Shown here piece by piece: positions 1 to 7,228 of a stretch of DNA of 64,000 nt. The DNA comes from a virus. Each line of letters opens with the position of its first letter. The stretch's first letter is position 1. The translations under genes and the position numbers were made by a program. The stretch is taken from positions 62,001 to 126,000 of IMG/VR virus record IMGVR_UViG_3300013004_000026. The stretch is one strand, 5' to 3'. The notes under the pieces were generated by a model, which was not told the origin of the DNA, made no database searches, and saw nothing but the letters and a program-made list of their open reading frames with translations.

Positions 1-93
1 TTCTTCGATAAACTGCCGGAACATGGATCGGTGTTCGTCTAGTGTCAACGCAGTTATACGATCTGCTGTTTCGCCGTCAAGTTTGATTTCCAT
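1..93 (-). CDS. small phage protein, 3' end outside window
   Basis: The reading frame opens with ATG at 93 and runs open off the left edge, giving 31 residues beginning MEIKLDGETADRI. The start resembles short conserved phage proteins that begin with an acidic strand followed by a helix. It is the last visible gene of the early operon transcribed leftward from 5543. Function unknown. Confidence 0.6.
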   Translation of the reverse strand, partial: MEIKLDGETADRITALTLDEHRSMFRQFIEE

Positions 94-96
94 TGT

Positions 97-165
97 TCAG
101 TCCGTATGTGGCGGTAGATCGTAGTCTGCTGGGTCTGCAGGGAATCTAGGTATGTTGGGTGTCAT
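97..165 (-). CDS. possible 22-residue micro-ORF
   Basis: A 22-codon frame (starts MTPNIPRF, ends PPHTD) sits exactly between the stop at 168 and the start at 93, filling the only gap in this tightly packed stretch. It is Pro/Asp rich. There is no independent support beyond position and codon-scale fit, so it may be a non-coding spacer. Confidence 0.35.
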   Translation of the reverse strand: MTPNIPRFPADPADYDLPPHTD

Positions 166-167
166 GA

Positions 168-434
168 TTATCCTTGAATGTTAGGAATATTGATTTCTCT
201 GTTGTACTGGGATTCTATACTATTTGCAGGATCAGGGCAAGTGTATTTGATATTGCTCTCTACCGGAAGTCCAAACGCTGCGCGAATATTTTTTTTGTCT
301 ACTTGACTGCCGCAGATTTGCGCACACTCTTCTGCTACTAGTGCTACCACAAATTCTATACGCTGTTGGCACTCTTTACTAATGTATTTGTGAACACCAG
401 ATTCCTGCATGAGATTTTTCAGTCGTTGATTCAT
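168..434 (-). CDS. small early protein of the MNxRLxxL family, 88 aa
   Basis: 88-residue protein starting MNQRLKNLMQESG with a central segment VVALVAEECAQIC. The same layout (MN-x-R/K-hydrophobic N-terminus, then a helix ending E/K-C-A/M) appears in three further small genes at 439, 1801 and 2087, so these are paralogues. Families with this pattern are common in phage early regions; the role is unknown. Confidence 0.7.
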   Translation of the reverse strand: MNQRLKNLMQESGVHKYISKECQQRIEFVVALVAEECAQICGSQVDKKNIRAAFGLPVESNIKYTCPDPANSIESQYNREINIPNIQG

Positions 435-438
435 GTGT

Positions 439-654
439 TTACTCGTACATGTTAAAATGTTTAAGAATGGTCTTGTCTATTCTGCGCTGATACTGTTCGT
501 CTGTGTGTACCAGTCTAAAAAGTTCAGCACATTCTCGAACCACTAGCTCTCCATAAATTTTGTTGTACTGCTCTACCCAGGCATCTACATCAAGTATGCT
601 TTTGGGCACTGCTTGTTTGGCTTCACTGGCCAGTTGTTGCAGGCGTTGATTCAT
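439..654 (-). CDS. small early protein of the MNxRLxxL family, 71 aa
   Basis: I take the start at 654 (MNQRLQQLASEAK) because it restores the shared family N-terminus; the longer frame to 702 would add residues read out of the neighbouring gene. The segment ELVVRECAELF matches the family core. It overlaps the 3' end of the GDSL-like gene by 32 bases. Paralogue of the genes at 168, 1801 and 2087. Function unknown. Confidence 0.7.
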   Translation of the reverse strand: MNQRLQQLASEAKQAVPKSILDVDAWVEQYNKIYGELVVRECAELFRLVHTDEQYQRRIDKTILKHFNMYE

Positions 655-1378
655 TATTGTCCTTTGTGGTGTCTGCCAACAATGCATGAAGTTTTGTAGC
701 ATAGTTCATGTGATAGTCGGCGTCTTTTATATGAAAGATAGGTTCCGAGTACTCCCTATTAGGATACTTCCATGCATTTGGTAATACTAACACAGATTGA
801 TATTTTGTAAAATCAATTTGAACATTTTGTATGGTTTGACCCACAAAAGATTCAAACCCACCCAATGATGCATAATGTCTACATCCAGTATCAGCTAAGA
901 ATTGTAAAGTTTGTGTTATGTACAAATAATTTTTTAGTGTGTCAAATGACTCAATATAAAATTTGTCAAACCATTGTTCAAATATATGATAATTGCCATT
1001 GGGCATACAGTGTTCAACTGGGCTCACATCCTTTTGTATCTGTTGTTCTAGGTCTCCAAAACAAGCAATGTCTTTGTGTTCGTGCTTGATCATGCCTTTT
1101 ATATACCCAGACATTTTTCGCCAGGGCTCTACCAAAGACGAATAAAAAGTTGGTTCACTGGCCAGAAATTCTATCCTAGGACAGTTAGTAAAACTGATCA
1201 ACACAACATCTGGATCAAATCGACTGCTTTGCATGACCTGGTGGTAGATACTGAAATTACTGCAACCTCCCCGGGCTAGTCGGTAGACTTCATGAGGAGC
1301 CAGTCGATCGGCCCAGTGTAGACCTGGGTACCGGTCATCAACAGTATTAAAACTATCCCCACAAATTACAATTCTCAT
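623..1378 (-). CDS. GDSL/SGNH-like hydrolase-fold protein
   Basis: 251 residues. The N-terminus MRIVICGDSFNTVDD carries the GDS nucleophile block of the SGNH/GDSL hydrolase fold after a first beta strand, and VVLISFTNCPR resembles the strand-III region. The C-terminal DADYHMN could supply the Asp-x-x-His pair. Known family members are esterases or acyl hydrolases. In phages these often act on surface polysaccharide decorations, but the substrate cannot be read here. A second, clearer SGNH gene lies at 6801. Confidence 0.6.
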   Translation of the reverse strand: MRIVICGDSFNTVDDRYPGLHWADRLAPHEVYRLARGGCSNFSIYHQVMQSSRFDPDVVLISFTNCPRIEFLASEPTFYSSLVEPWRKMSGYIKGMIKHEHKDIACFGDLEQQIQKDVSPVEHCMPNGNYHIFEQWFDKFYIESFDTLKNYLYITQTLQFLADTGCRHYASLGGFESFVGQTIQNVQIDFTKYQSVLVLPNAWKYPNREYSEPIFHIKDADYHMNYATKLHALLADTTKDNNESTPATTGQ

Positions 1379-1388
1379 AGATGATCGA

Positions 1389-1811
1389 TCACTTCCACTC
1401 TTCCATGAGCAGTTGCCTACTTACTTCAGGACCAAGTGCTTGCAGTTCTTGCACTAGTTTTTTGCCTTGGTATTGTATCCATTCGTCCACAAAGGCCTGG
1501 AACTTTTCTCGACCTCGCACAGCATCTGCCACAAAACCGTCAATGGTGCCATAGCACACTCGATCACGAATCCAGGCCTGATCCACCACCATGCTCTGGC
1601 TTACATCAAAGGTCCAATGACCTGCATCCGCGGTCTTTACAGCATTGGGGCCGTAACTGGACAAACAGTTCAACACTGTGATATGATCATGACTCTTGAC
1701 CTGTACCACCAGGAAGTAAGGATGGAACATTTCTTGCCAGTAATCACCTGGCTGAGGATTGTCCAGTGCCGCTTGATTAGTGCGTTGTTGCTCTTGATAA
1801 TCATATGTCAT
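1389..1811 (-). CDS. hypothetical phage protein, 140 aa
   Basis: Start chosen at 1811 (MTYDYQEQQRTNQ), which has AGGA seven bases upstream inside the preceding gene. The frame continues upstream but without a ribosome site. Contains PGDYWQEMFHPYFLVVQV followed by a strand-rich stretch and an acidic C-terminal helix. The beta-rich centre looks like a small barrel. Not recognised. It overlaps the previous gene by 11 bases, consistent with coupled translation. Confidence 0.65.
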   Translation of the reverse strand: MTYDYQEQQRTNQAALDNPQPGDYWQEMFHPYFLVVQVKSHDHITVLNCLSSYGPNAVKTADAGHWTFDVSQSMVVDQAWIRDRVCYGTIDGFVADAVRGREKFQAFVDEWIQYQGKKLVQELQALGPEVSRQLLMEEWK

Positions 1812-2004
1812 TGGCATTCCTAAAGTATTGTTTGATAAGATCCGCAGATTGGTAAGGTTCGGCTGTTTCTGCAATTTCTGCACACTTGAGCACAATCAAC
1901 TCGGCAAACTTTTCCACATCAAAATGCAAATGACCATCAATCAATACTCCGTTGACATAATGGCTCCAACATTGCTTTTCAAATTCTTTGATTGTTTTGT
2001 TCAT
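1801..2004 (-). CDS. small early protein of the MNxRLxxL family, 67 aa
   Basis: 67 residues starting MNKTIKEFEKQCW with the family core VEKFAELIVLKCAEIAE. Its start overlaps the stop of a 28-residue membrane peptide (TAATG). Paralogue of the genes at 168, 439 and 2087. Function unknown. Confidence 0.7.
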   Translation of the reverse strand: MNKTIKEFEKQCWSHYVNGVLIDGHLHFDVEKFAELIVLKCAEIAETAEPYQSADLIKQYFRNANDI

Positions 2005-2090
2005 TATTCAACTCCGTCATCAACACTCAATACAACTAAACAGATCAGTATAATAAACAATACTAGGCCACCTAACAGAAATAGTTTCAT
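2004..2090 (-). CDS. 28-residue membrane peptide
   Basis: Small frame encoding an almost entirely hydrophobic peptide (KLFLLGGLVLFIILICLVV) with an acidic C-terminus DDGVE. Its ATG overlaps the stop of the upstream gene as ATGA and its TAA overlaps the next ATG as TAATG, so it fits the operon's translational-coupling pattern at both ends. One transmembrane segment; role unknown. Confidence 0.65.
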   Translation of the reverse strand: MKLFLLGGLVLFIILICLVVLSVDDGVE

Positions 2091-2323
2091 TGTTCAACTC
2101 CAAAATGTTCTGCCAGCCATTGCCTTGCTTGAAACCGTGCTATTACTTGATTCTCACCTGGATCTAAAACATCCATACATTCACTCACAATCAACCCGGC
2201 GAACTTTTCTAATTCTGGATACGGAGTATTCTCAAATGTACCGGCTCCATATTCACTGGCGTGTTCTTCAAGTATTTTGACCATACCAGCCTGTTCGGCA
2301 AGTTCTTTAATTCGTTCGTTCAT
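2087..2323 (-). CDS. small early protein of the MNxRLxxL family, 78 aa
   Basis: Starts MNERIKELAEQAG and contains PELEKFAGLIVSECMDVLD, the clearest version of the family pattern shared with 168, 439 and 1801. Overlaps its neighbours by ATGA on both sides. This pattern recurs in many phages; no function is known to me. Confidence 0.75.
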   Translation of the reverse strand: MNERIKELAEQAGMVKILEEHASEYGAGTFENTPYPELEKFAGLIVSECMDVLDPGENQVIARFQARQWLAEHFGVEQ

Positions 2324-2520
2324 TTAGTAAACCTTGGTATGCCAGCAGGTGAACCAGCGTACTGAAAACTTGATAGCATGGGCAACAATTTCTCCAGATC
2401 CTCTGCAGGGTGGCGTAAAATCTCAGGCATAGCCGCACCATCAATCAGCATAAAGTACAGTTTCTCTGTGCCTTCTTCTATCTGGCGATCAAAGATATGT
2501 TGCAAATCTTCTAGAGTCAT
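2320..2520 (-). CDS. hypothetical protein, 66 aa
   Basis: 66 residues, mainly helical with an acidic first half (MTLEDLQHIFDRQIEEG). Starts by ATGA overlap with the upstream gene at 2517. Not recognised; early operon member. Confidence 0.65.
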   Translation of the reverse strand: MTLEDLQHIFDRQIEEGTEKLYFMLIDGAAMPEILRHPAEDLEKLLPMLSSFQYAGSPAGIPRFTK

Positions 2521-2885
2521 TCTTCAATTTCCTCTACTGGTTGGTTGGGGATGTTGTTAGAGTCTCCGTCCTGTGCAACAACAAATCCCAAGTCCAACAT
2601 GATTTTTTGTTCGTCCCAGGTACACCGAGGACGGAACACAAACAGCCGTAAAGTAAGGTTATCTTGGCTGTAGTAGATTCTATACCGCACTTGCTCTATA
2701 CCCAAAGACTCAGCCAGTTCCTGCAATGTGAATGTTTCAGGCCAATCCTCAGTTACACTAGCACGAGTCTTTTCAAAGTAGAAATCCAGCACTTGTGGCA
2801 CAGCAGAAGGGTTACCCCAAAATGCGTTTTGCTCACACCATGCAATCTTGCGGTCCAGCATTTTCACAGTGATTTCGTTGCTCAT
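2517..2885 (-). CDS. hypothetical protein, 122 aa
   Basis: 122 residues with an N-terminal helical part and a strand-rich central segment (RYRIYYSQDNLTLRLFVFRP) ending in a strongly acidic tail EEIEE. Starts within an ATGA overlap with the gene at 2882. Not recognised. Confidence 0.65.
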   Translation of the reverse strand: MSNEITVKMLDRKIAWCEQNAFWGNPSAVPQVLDFYFEKTRASVTEDWPETFTLQELAESLGIEQVRYRIYYSQDNLTLRLFVFRPRCTWDEQKIMLDLGFVVAQDGDSNNIPNQPVEEIEE

Positions 2886-3181
2886 TGTGTACGCAAGATC
2901 CGTGTTACATTAGCCACACGGAAACTACGCCATTCCATCTTGTCCAAGCACCACACACTCAAGGTTTCTGGCTTGTAGGGTTTGGTACTGTGATGTTCCT
3001 TCAAGGGCGCTGGTGGCAGCAGGCTACTGTCAAGAGTGCAGGGCATGGTACGAACTTCTCCATTTACTTTGGTAAAGGTAACTTCACACACACCGTGGCC
3101 TAGCATGCGTCGCAATTCTCGATTGCGACTATCCACATCAAGTTCTTCTGGTTGGTCGTTGTAAACAATTTCCATGCTCAT
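2882..3181 (-). CDS. WYL_2-like SH3-barrel phage protein
   Basis: 99 residues. The core CEVTFTKVNGEVRTMPCTL followed by SVWCLDKMEWRSFRV matches the pattern of the WYL_2/DUF2693 family (a small SH3/Sm-like beta barrel with conserved V-R-T and W-R-S-F positions), widespread in T4-like phages. Molecular role unknown; a nucleic-acid or ligand-binding barrel is the usual guess. Coupled by ATGA to both neighbours. Confidence 0.7.
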   Translation of the reverse strand: MSMEIVYNDQPEELDVDSRNRELRRMLGHGVCEVTFTKVNGEVRTMPCTLDSSLLPPAPLKEHHSTKPYKPETLSVWCLDKMEWRSFRVANVTRILRTQ

Positions 3182-3411
3182 GATTTCAATTCCTTTAGTA
3201 TCATTTCTTTCGCACGATTATCTAGATCCTGTTCTTCAGCGGCTCGCATGAGCGGTGTCATTTCTTTTATGAAATCCAACACAGCCTCTTTGCCCTCGTC
3301 AGTCCAACGGCAGTAGCCTGCGCCTGAACTAGTGTAATAATAGAATCTCGTGTTACGGCTGAGTTCCTGGAGTCCACCGAACACTATGTCTTTGACTGCG
3401 TTCTTGTGCAT
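3178..3411 (-). CDS. hypothetical protein, 77 aa
   Basis: Start placed at 3411 (MHKNAVKDIVFGG), one base after the ligase stop. The longer frame up to 3765 is a shadow of the ligase gene. Contains TRFYYYTSSGAGYCRWTDEG, then a long acidic/basic helix. Not recognised. Confidence 0.7.
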   Translation of the reverse strand: MHKNAVKDIVFGGLQELSRNTRFYYYTSSGAGYCRWTDEGKEAVLDFIKEMTPLMRAAEEQDLDNRAKEMILKELKS

Positions 3412-3412
3412 G

Positions 3413-4729
3413 TTAGATTTTTTCACCTTTTGCAAAACCGCGGAATCGAAGGAAGCGGGGAAACCGTAACGAGTATACTTCCTCACTATCTTGATTCCTA
3501 GTCGTTGCATCCGCGCGGATTTCGACCACCTGTCCGAGTACAGCCGTTTGATCTGACCAAATGTCCAGGCGTAGATCGTCAGTGAGACCAGATCCAACAT
3601 TAGTGCGGATTTTCTTGCCGTCGTCTGTGCCTTCGCAGATAAGAGCACCCAGGCGTCCTGCATTCTTGCCTGTACCTTCTTCCAGTCCAACCACAGTGAG
3701 ACTGACTTCCAGAAATGGCTTGCGCTTGAGCCAAGCAGTGGTGCGTTTGGTTTCATATGATGCATCCAGGTCCTTGATCATTATACCTTCGTAACCACCG
3801 CGAATGGCTTCAGCATTGATGTCTTTGAATCTTTGTTCACCTGCGGCAGTATCCAGATCCACAGTTTCGGAACCCAGCACTTGTATATTGGGTGTTGCGT
3901 CAGCCCGGGTGTCTTTCCAGTCTTGCAGTTTTTGCAATCGAGCTGTTTGTGCCACCTTGTACTTGCCCTGTTGAAATGCTGCCAGCGGCACAAGATCAAA
4001 CAAGTGCAGTACCGCATCATTGGCATTTACATTGCTCTTGCGATGCACCTGCTTCATAAGGTCCTGGAAACTGGAGCTCATTACTTCGCCATCAAATACC
4101 ATGGGCTCGGCAATGCCTGAGGCAGTTTGCTCAAACTGCGATTCAATATGCGGAAAGTTTACAAGTTCTTTACCATTGCGGCTGAAAAGATTGCAAGCAC
4201 CATTAGGATACACGATAGCCACAACCCGGACTCCGTCCAGTTTGACCTGAATGATTTTCTTACCGGTGATCTTGGATTCGTGGTTAGCGCCATCATGAGC
4301 CAGCTGGCAGCTAAAAACAGGAATGGTATACTTTTCATTTTGTTTGCCTACTACACTGTTTATGGTCTTTTCACTGACACCACAGCGCAGATCCTTGATC
4401 AGAATGCGTCGGTACCACGAGTTCCACTCTGCTTGCGTGGCACGATTGGCCAGTGCAGAGATGGTGTTCTGTGCGGCATTGCCGGTTAGTTTACGCTCGG
4501 CCAATTCCTGTGCCACTGCCCAGAAAGCATCTGCATGAAGACCTTCGCCGTCTGCGTTTGCAGTAGGCACCTTCTTTACACCAAAGGTGATCATGGCATC
4601 CAGTGCCGCACGAGCACCACGAAAAAATTCGTCGTTGCCTTCAGTCACAGTGCCTTGCACAATGGCCTCTTTGGCCAAGCGGCTGTTGTCTGCTTCTAGT
4701 TCTTGAATGATTTCCCAGGGCTTACGCAT
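3413..4729 (-). CDS. ATP-dependent DNA ligase
   Basis: 438 residues. Shows the nucleotidyltransferase ligase motifs in order: the adenylation motif VKLDGVR (Lys nucleophile, about residue 163), FDGEVM (motif III type), EGIMIKDLDA (motif IV) and WLKRKPF (motif V), followed by an OB-like C-terminal part. Length and helical N-terminal domain fit T4 gp30-like ligases. It seals nicks during phage replication and repair. It overlaps the SWIM gene by eight bases and is expressed in the early operon. Confidence 0.92.
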   Translation of the reverse strand: MRKPWEIIQELEADNSRLAKEAIVQGTVTEGNDEFFRGARAALDAMITFGVKKVPTANADGEGLHADAFWAVAQELAERKLTGNAAQNTISALANRATQAEWNSWYRRILIKDLRCGVSEKTINSVVGKQNEKYTIPVFSCQLAHDGANHESKITGKKIIQVKLDGVRVVAIVYPNGACNLFSRNGKELVNFPHIESQFEQTASGIAEPMVFDGEVMSSSFQDLMKQVHRKSNVNANDAVLHLFDLVPLAAFQQGKYKVAQTARLQKLQDWKDTRADATPNIQVLGSETVDLDTAAGEQRFKDINAEAIRGGYEGIMIKDLDASYETKRTTAWLKRKPFLEVSLTVVGLEEGTGKNAGRLGALICEGTDDGKKIRTNVGSGLTDDLRLDIWSDQTAVLGQVVEIRADATTRNQDSEEVYSLRFPRFLRFRGFAKGEKI

Positions 4730-5099
4730 TAGACTCTACCTCTTGAACATGGCGGCATGCACCGCGGAATTTGAAACCGGGACAAGTGCAAGTATACACT
4801 GAACCATCTTTTTCTACAACATATTCGGCGCCTTTGCTACCTGCCACACGCCAGGTTGGATTGACTGTGACAGGAATCACATCCTCCAGATCCGTCCATT
4901 TGTAGATGTCGTTGCGCACTTCTACAAATTTGCGACCCCTGGTGTCAATTTGAATTGGCTTGCAGAATGTCTGTGTGTCGCTGGGATTACCAAATCGAGC
5001 ATACGCATACATCTTGTTCTTGCTGTCATCCATCCAATACACATGGTTGCAGTTGAACTCTGTGTCTGCCCAGTTGGTAATTTCCAAAAATGCTTTCAT
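4722..5099 (-). CDS. SWIM zinc-finger protein, 125 aa
   Basis: Start set at 5099 (MKAFLEITNW), which overlaps the upstream stop as TAATG. The C-terminus contains YTCTCPGFKFRGACRH, a CxCx(n)CxH SWIM-type zinc-binding motif, after a strand-rich domain. SWIM motifs bind nucleic acid or protein partners. Its position next to the ligase suggests a role near DNA transactions, but this is inference. Confidence 0.75.
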   Translation of the reverse strand: MKAFLEITNWADTEFNCNHVYWMDDSKNKMYAYARFGNPSDTQTFCKPIQIDTRGRKFVEVRNDIYKWTDLEDVIPVTVNPTWRVAGSKGAEYVVEKDGSVYTCTCPGFKFRGACRHVQEVESNA

Positions 5100-5482
5100 T
5101 ACTTGACCAAGGCGTAGTTTTTGTTCCACTGACCAATACTCAGGTGAGTGTAGAACGCGGTGTGAAAGTAGTCGGTCATTGCATCCGACTCATCAAAGTA
5201 AACACGACCACCTGCACGACCCGGTGCATTGTGCATGATCTCGTTGATTTTGTTTAGTGCAACACGAGCCTCAAGACTGGTCCAGTGGTCGTTGATCCAG
5301 TACTGGTTAACCTGGGTGTAACCGTTGTGCAGGTTCTCGCTGAAGTCCACAGTGCCCTGCAGGATGCTCACATCCACGCTGAGGCTACCGGAGCCTTTGC
5401 GGACGCCGAACTTCCAGTTGGGAAAAGCCTGCTTGAGTTCGGTACGAATTGCTTTGACATCGTCTGCGGAAATGTAAGCCAT
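5099..5482 (-). CDS. LPD29-like protein
   Basis: 127 residues beginning MAYISADDVKAIRTELKQAF, followed by WKFGVRKGSGSLSVDVS. This order (IRxxLKxxFP, then KFxVR with a strand) resembles the LPD29 domain found in phage and mobile-element polyvalent proteins. First gene of the operon behind the early promoter at 5515-5543. Biochemical role unknown. Confidence 0.6.
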   Translation of the reverse strand: MAYISADDVKAIRTELKQAFPNWKFGVRKGSGSLSVDVSILQGTVDFSENLHNGYTQVNQYWINDHWTSLEARVALNKINEIMHNAPGRAGGRVYFDESDAMTDYFHTAFYTHLSIGQWNKNYALVK

Positions 5483-5514
5483 TTGGAACGCTCCTTTTGT
5501 TTAACTTAGCCTAT

Positions 5515-5543
5515 AGTATAGCAAAATGGACCATTTGGGTCAA
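5515..5543 (-). promoter_or_regulatory. early sigma70-type promoter
   Basis: Read on the minus strand: -35 TTGACC (5538-5543), 17-base spacer, -10 TATACT (5515-5520). Drives the leftward operon starting at 5482. Near-identical copies recur at 15595, 24103 and 24441, with diverged ones elsewhere. Confidence 0.8.
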
Positions 5544-5565
5544 CCGTTTTAATAGTCTGCTAGTA

Positions 5566-5937
5566 TCATGCAGCCTTTCTAAAATAACCGTAGGGCAAGC
5601 CCACGCAAAAACAAAAATAGTCGTCGTCGCCTGTAGCGCCTTCGGCATCCATCAACCAAGCAATCACACGCTCGCGGGTGGTACCAGGGTGCATGAGATT
5701 GGCAACGCGATTTTCGAACTCAACAATGGCGCGAGCCTCGGCTTCACGGCGAGCAATGTTTTCTTGCTCAATCACACGACCCAGGCTTGCAAACTCCTGG
5801 TCGAAGTCCTCGAGGGTCCAAGTGGAAGTGTCCACACCGCGGGGGCGAACGCCATAGGCATCCTTGTACATGTCCCAATACATGCATTGGGCTTGCTCAA
5901 GAGCAGACAACTCTTCCCAACTTTTGAACTGTTCCAT
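5566..5937 (-). CDS. hypothetical protein with YKDAYGVRPR motif
   Basis: 123 residues. Carries the segment WDMYKDAYGVRPR followed by WTLEDFDQEF and a long acidic helix. The KDAYGxRPR motif recurs in small proteins of phages and proteobacterial mobile elements. I know no assigned function. Monocistronic behind the promoter at 5968-5996. Confidence 0.65.
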   Translation of the reverse strand: MEQFKSWEELSALEQAQCMYWDMYKDAYGVRPRGVDTSTWTLEDFDQEFASLGRVIEQENIARREAEARAIVEFENRVANLMHPGTTRERVIAWLMDAEGATGDDDYFCFCVGLPYGYFRKAA

Positions 5938-5967
5938 CTTGGCTCCTTATCACTTAATATACTTCGT

Positions 5968-5996
5968 ATTATAGACAAAATGGGCTTTTAGGTCAA
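5968..5996 (-). promoter_or_regulatory. early sigma70-type promoter
   Basis: Minus strand TTGACC (5991-5996), 17-base spacer, TATAAT (5968-5973): a consensus -10. Drives the gene at 5566-5937. Confidence 0.8.
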
Positions 5997-6012
5997 CCGT
6001 TTTTAAGGGGGC

Positions 6013-6045
6013 TAAAACCCGCATAAATGCTAGAGTTTTTTGTTG
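6013..6045 (-). terminator. intrinsic terminator after the membrane peptidase-like gene
   Basis: The minus strand forms an imperfect hairpin (AAACTC...GGGTTT with inner GCAT/ATGC pairing) just after the stop at 6051. Its loop resembles the terminators at 16237 and 24495. Confidence 0.55.
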
Positions 6046-6050
6046 CTTTT

Positions 6051-6500
6051 TTACAACAAAAAGTATGCTCCTGCGCCAGCCCAACAAACCAGCCCAACAG
6101 GATGGCGCAGTGCCACAGCCCAATCTGCTTGGCTGGGCAAGCTCTGCGCCAGCACAGCAGCCAAGCACCAAATAGCAAAAAGTTTGCCCCAAAAATCTTC
6201 TATGCCTTGTACAAAAGGCCAGGCCAGCAGAGCCAGTGGAATAGCCAGCAAAGGTGCCAGAGCAGTGGGTGCGGCATTGAAGGTATTGAAGTTTTCAAAG
6301 CTCACACTGCCGTAGGTCACATGATCTGATCCATATGAAGGCACCACATTAAAATTGTATGGGCGGGCACCCAACAGCTTGCCAATGATCCAGTGCAAGG
6401 ATTCATGCACAATCGTGCCCGGCAGTGCCACGAACCAAAAGGTAGAACTATGCCGTGTTGCAAAAATTGCAAGTGCTACCAAAATGATGAATAGAGTCAT
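6051..6500 (-). CDS. membrane metallopeptidase-like protein (HESLH)
   Basis: 149 residues, several hydrophobic helices. Within the second, VHESLHWIIG holds an HExxH zinc-protease motif embedded in membrane, followed later by a third hydrophobic pair. This is the arrangement of M50-type or related intramembrane metallopeptidases, although the protein is short and I cannot see the distal Asp ligand with certainty. Substrate unknown. Transcribed from the promoter at 6530-6558. Confidence 0.6.
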   Translation of the reverse strand: MTLFIILVALAIFATRHSSTFWFVALPGTIVHESLHWIIGKLLGARPYNFNVVPSYGSDHVTYGSVSFENFNTFNAAPTALAPLLAIPLALLAWPFVQGIEDFWGKLFAIWCLAAVLAQSLPSQADWAVALRHPVGLVCWAGAGAYFLL

Positions 6501-6529
6501 GTTTGGACATTTGAATTGAACATGCTTGT

Positions 6530-6558
6530 ATTGTAGATAAAGATGGAATTTGTGTCAA
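6530..6558 (-). promoter_or_regulatory. early sigma70-type promoter
   Basis: Minus strand TTGACA (6553-6558), 17-base spacer, TACAAT (6530-6535). Drives the gene starting at 6500. Confidence 0.75.
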
Positions 6559-6561
6559 CCA

Positions 6562-6592
6562 AAAAAAATCCCCCTTGCGGAGGATTTTTGGG
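6562..6592 (-). terminator. intrinsic terminator after pqqA
   Basis: The minus strand reads AAAATCC-TCCGCAAGG-GGGATTTTTT, a short GC-containing hairpin followed by a T tract, 14 bases after the pqqA stop. Makes pqqA a single-gene unit. Confidence 0.7.
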
Positions 6593-6605
6593 TGTTAATT
6601 AAAAA

Positions 6606-6680
6606 TTAACGATTTGCGATATACATAGTGATCTCAAAACCGAAACTCATATCTTGAGCAGCTGGTGTAGTCCATGCCAT
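6606..6680 (-). CDS. pqqA: PqqA, pyrroloquinoline quinone precursor peptide
   Basis: 24-residue peptide starting MAWTTPA, with a conserved second half GFEITMYIANR. The Glu and Tyr that become PQQ are present in the required E-x-x-x-Y spacing (E-I-T-M-Y). PqqA is the ribosomal precursor that PqqE cross-links and PqqB/C process to PQQ, the cofactor of methanol and other quinoprotein dehydrogenases. AGGAG lies eight bases before the ATG. No other pqq gene is in the window, so processing would rely on host enzymes or genes elsewhere. It has its own leader and terminator. The sequence is close to betaproteobacterial PqqA as I remember it. Confidence 0.9.
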   Translation of the reverse strand: MAWTTPAAQDMSFGFEITMYIANR

Positions 6681-6704
6681 GGTGATTCTCCTTGTTAAGT
6701 TGAC

Positions 6705-6725
6705 ACATACATGTCTAATGTATGT
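6705..6725. promoter_or_regulatory. inverted repeat in the pqqA leader
   Basis: Perfect 8-bp arms ACATACAT (6705-6712) and ATGTATGT (6718-6725) around a five-base loop. It lies just downstream of a TATAAT (6732-6737, minus strand) with a poor -35, so it could be an operator at the transcription start or a 5' leader hairpin of the pqqA mRNA. Confidence 0.5.
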
Positions 6726-6800
6726 ATGAAAATTATACAACATGTTGCAGTGCAATCATATCCATAAAGTCATGATTTTCGCCTACAGAATTTCTGTAGG

Positions 6801-7217
6801 CTACTGAGCAATGTATTTGGTCAGATCACCCAACTCTTTGTAGCCTTTGTAGGTTGGGTGAACACCATCTGCACTGATGTTCTTTTCTGGACGAGGAATA
6901 ACTGTGTCTCCAAAATCCTGTGCAACCCATTTTACAGCTCGTACCTGTTCGGGCTTGAGTCGTTGACTGGGCAGCAGCCATAACACTCGATCGGCCTGAA
7001 CCCGAGATCTTAGGGTGCGAAGGTTTTGTTCTGTGTTTACTCCAAGATCGTTAGCACCCAGACTAATAATGAGTGTTTTGGTTGGCTTCAACTTATCAAG
7101 ATGTTGCTTGTTCCAGTTGCTGGAATTGATACCGCTTTTGGCAATGGCCTGACATTCTGGTCGTACCTGGCTTACTCCTACTGCAATACTGTCTCCAACA
7201 ATCAAACATTCTAACAT
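6801..7217 (-). CDS. SGNH/GDSL hydrolase
   Basis: 138 residues with the full small-SGNH signature: GDSIAVG (nucleophile Ser), a Gly in the strand-II region, SLGANDLG (Asn block) and DGVHPT (Asp and His). Similar compact SGNH proteins are common in phage genomes and act as esterases or deacetylases on polysaccharide. The target is unknown. No signal peptide seen. Confidence 0.8.
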   Translation of the reverse strand: MLECLIVGDSIAVGVSQVRPECQAIAKSGINSSNWNKQHLDKLKPTKTLIISLGANDLGVNTEQNLRTLRSRVQADRVLWLLPSQRLKPEQVRAVKWVAQDFGDTVIPRPEKNISADGVHPTYKGYKELGDLTKYIAQ

Positions 7218-7228
7218 AACTCCTCCTG

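Noticed and set aside
3412-3765. N-terminal extension of the gene at 3178
   Set aside because: It is read from the ligase gene in another frame; the ATG at 3411 fits the operon spacing.
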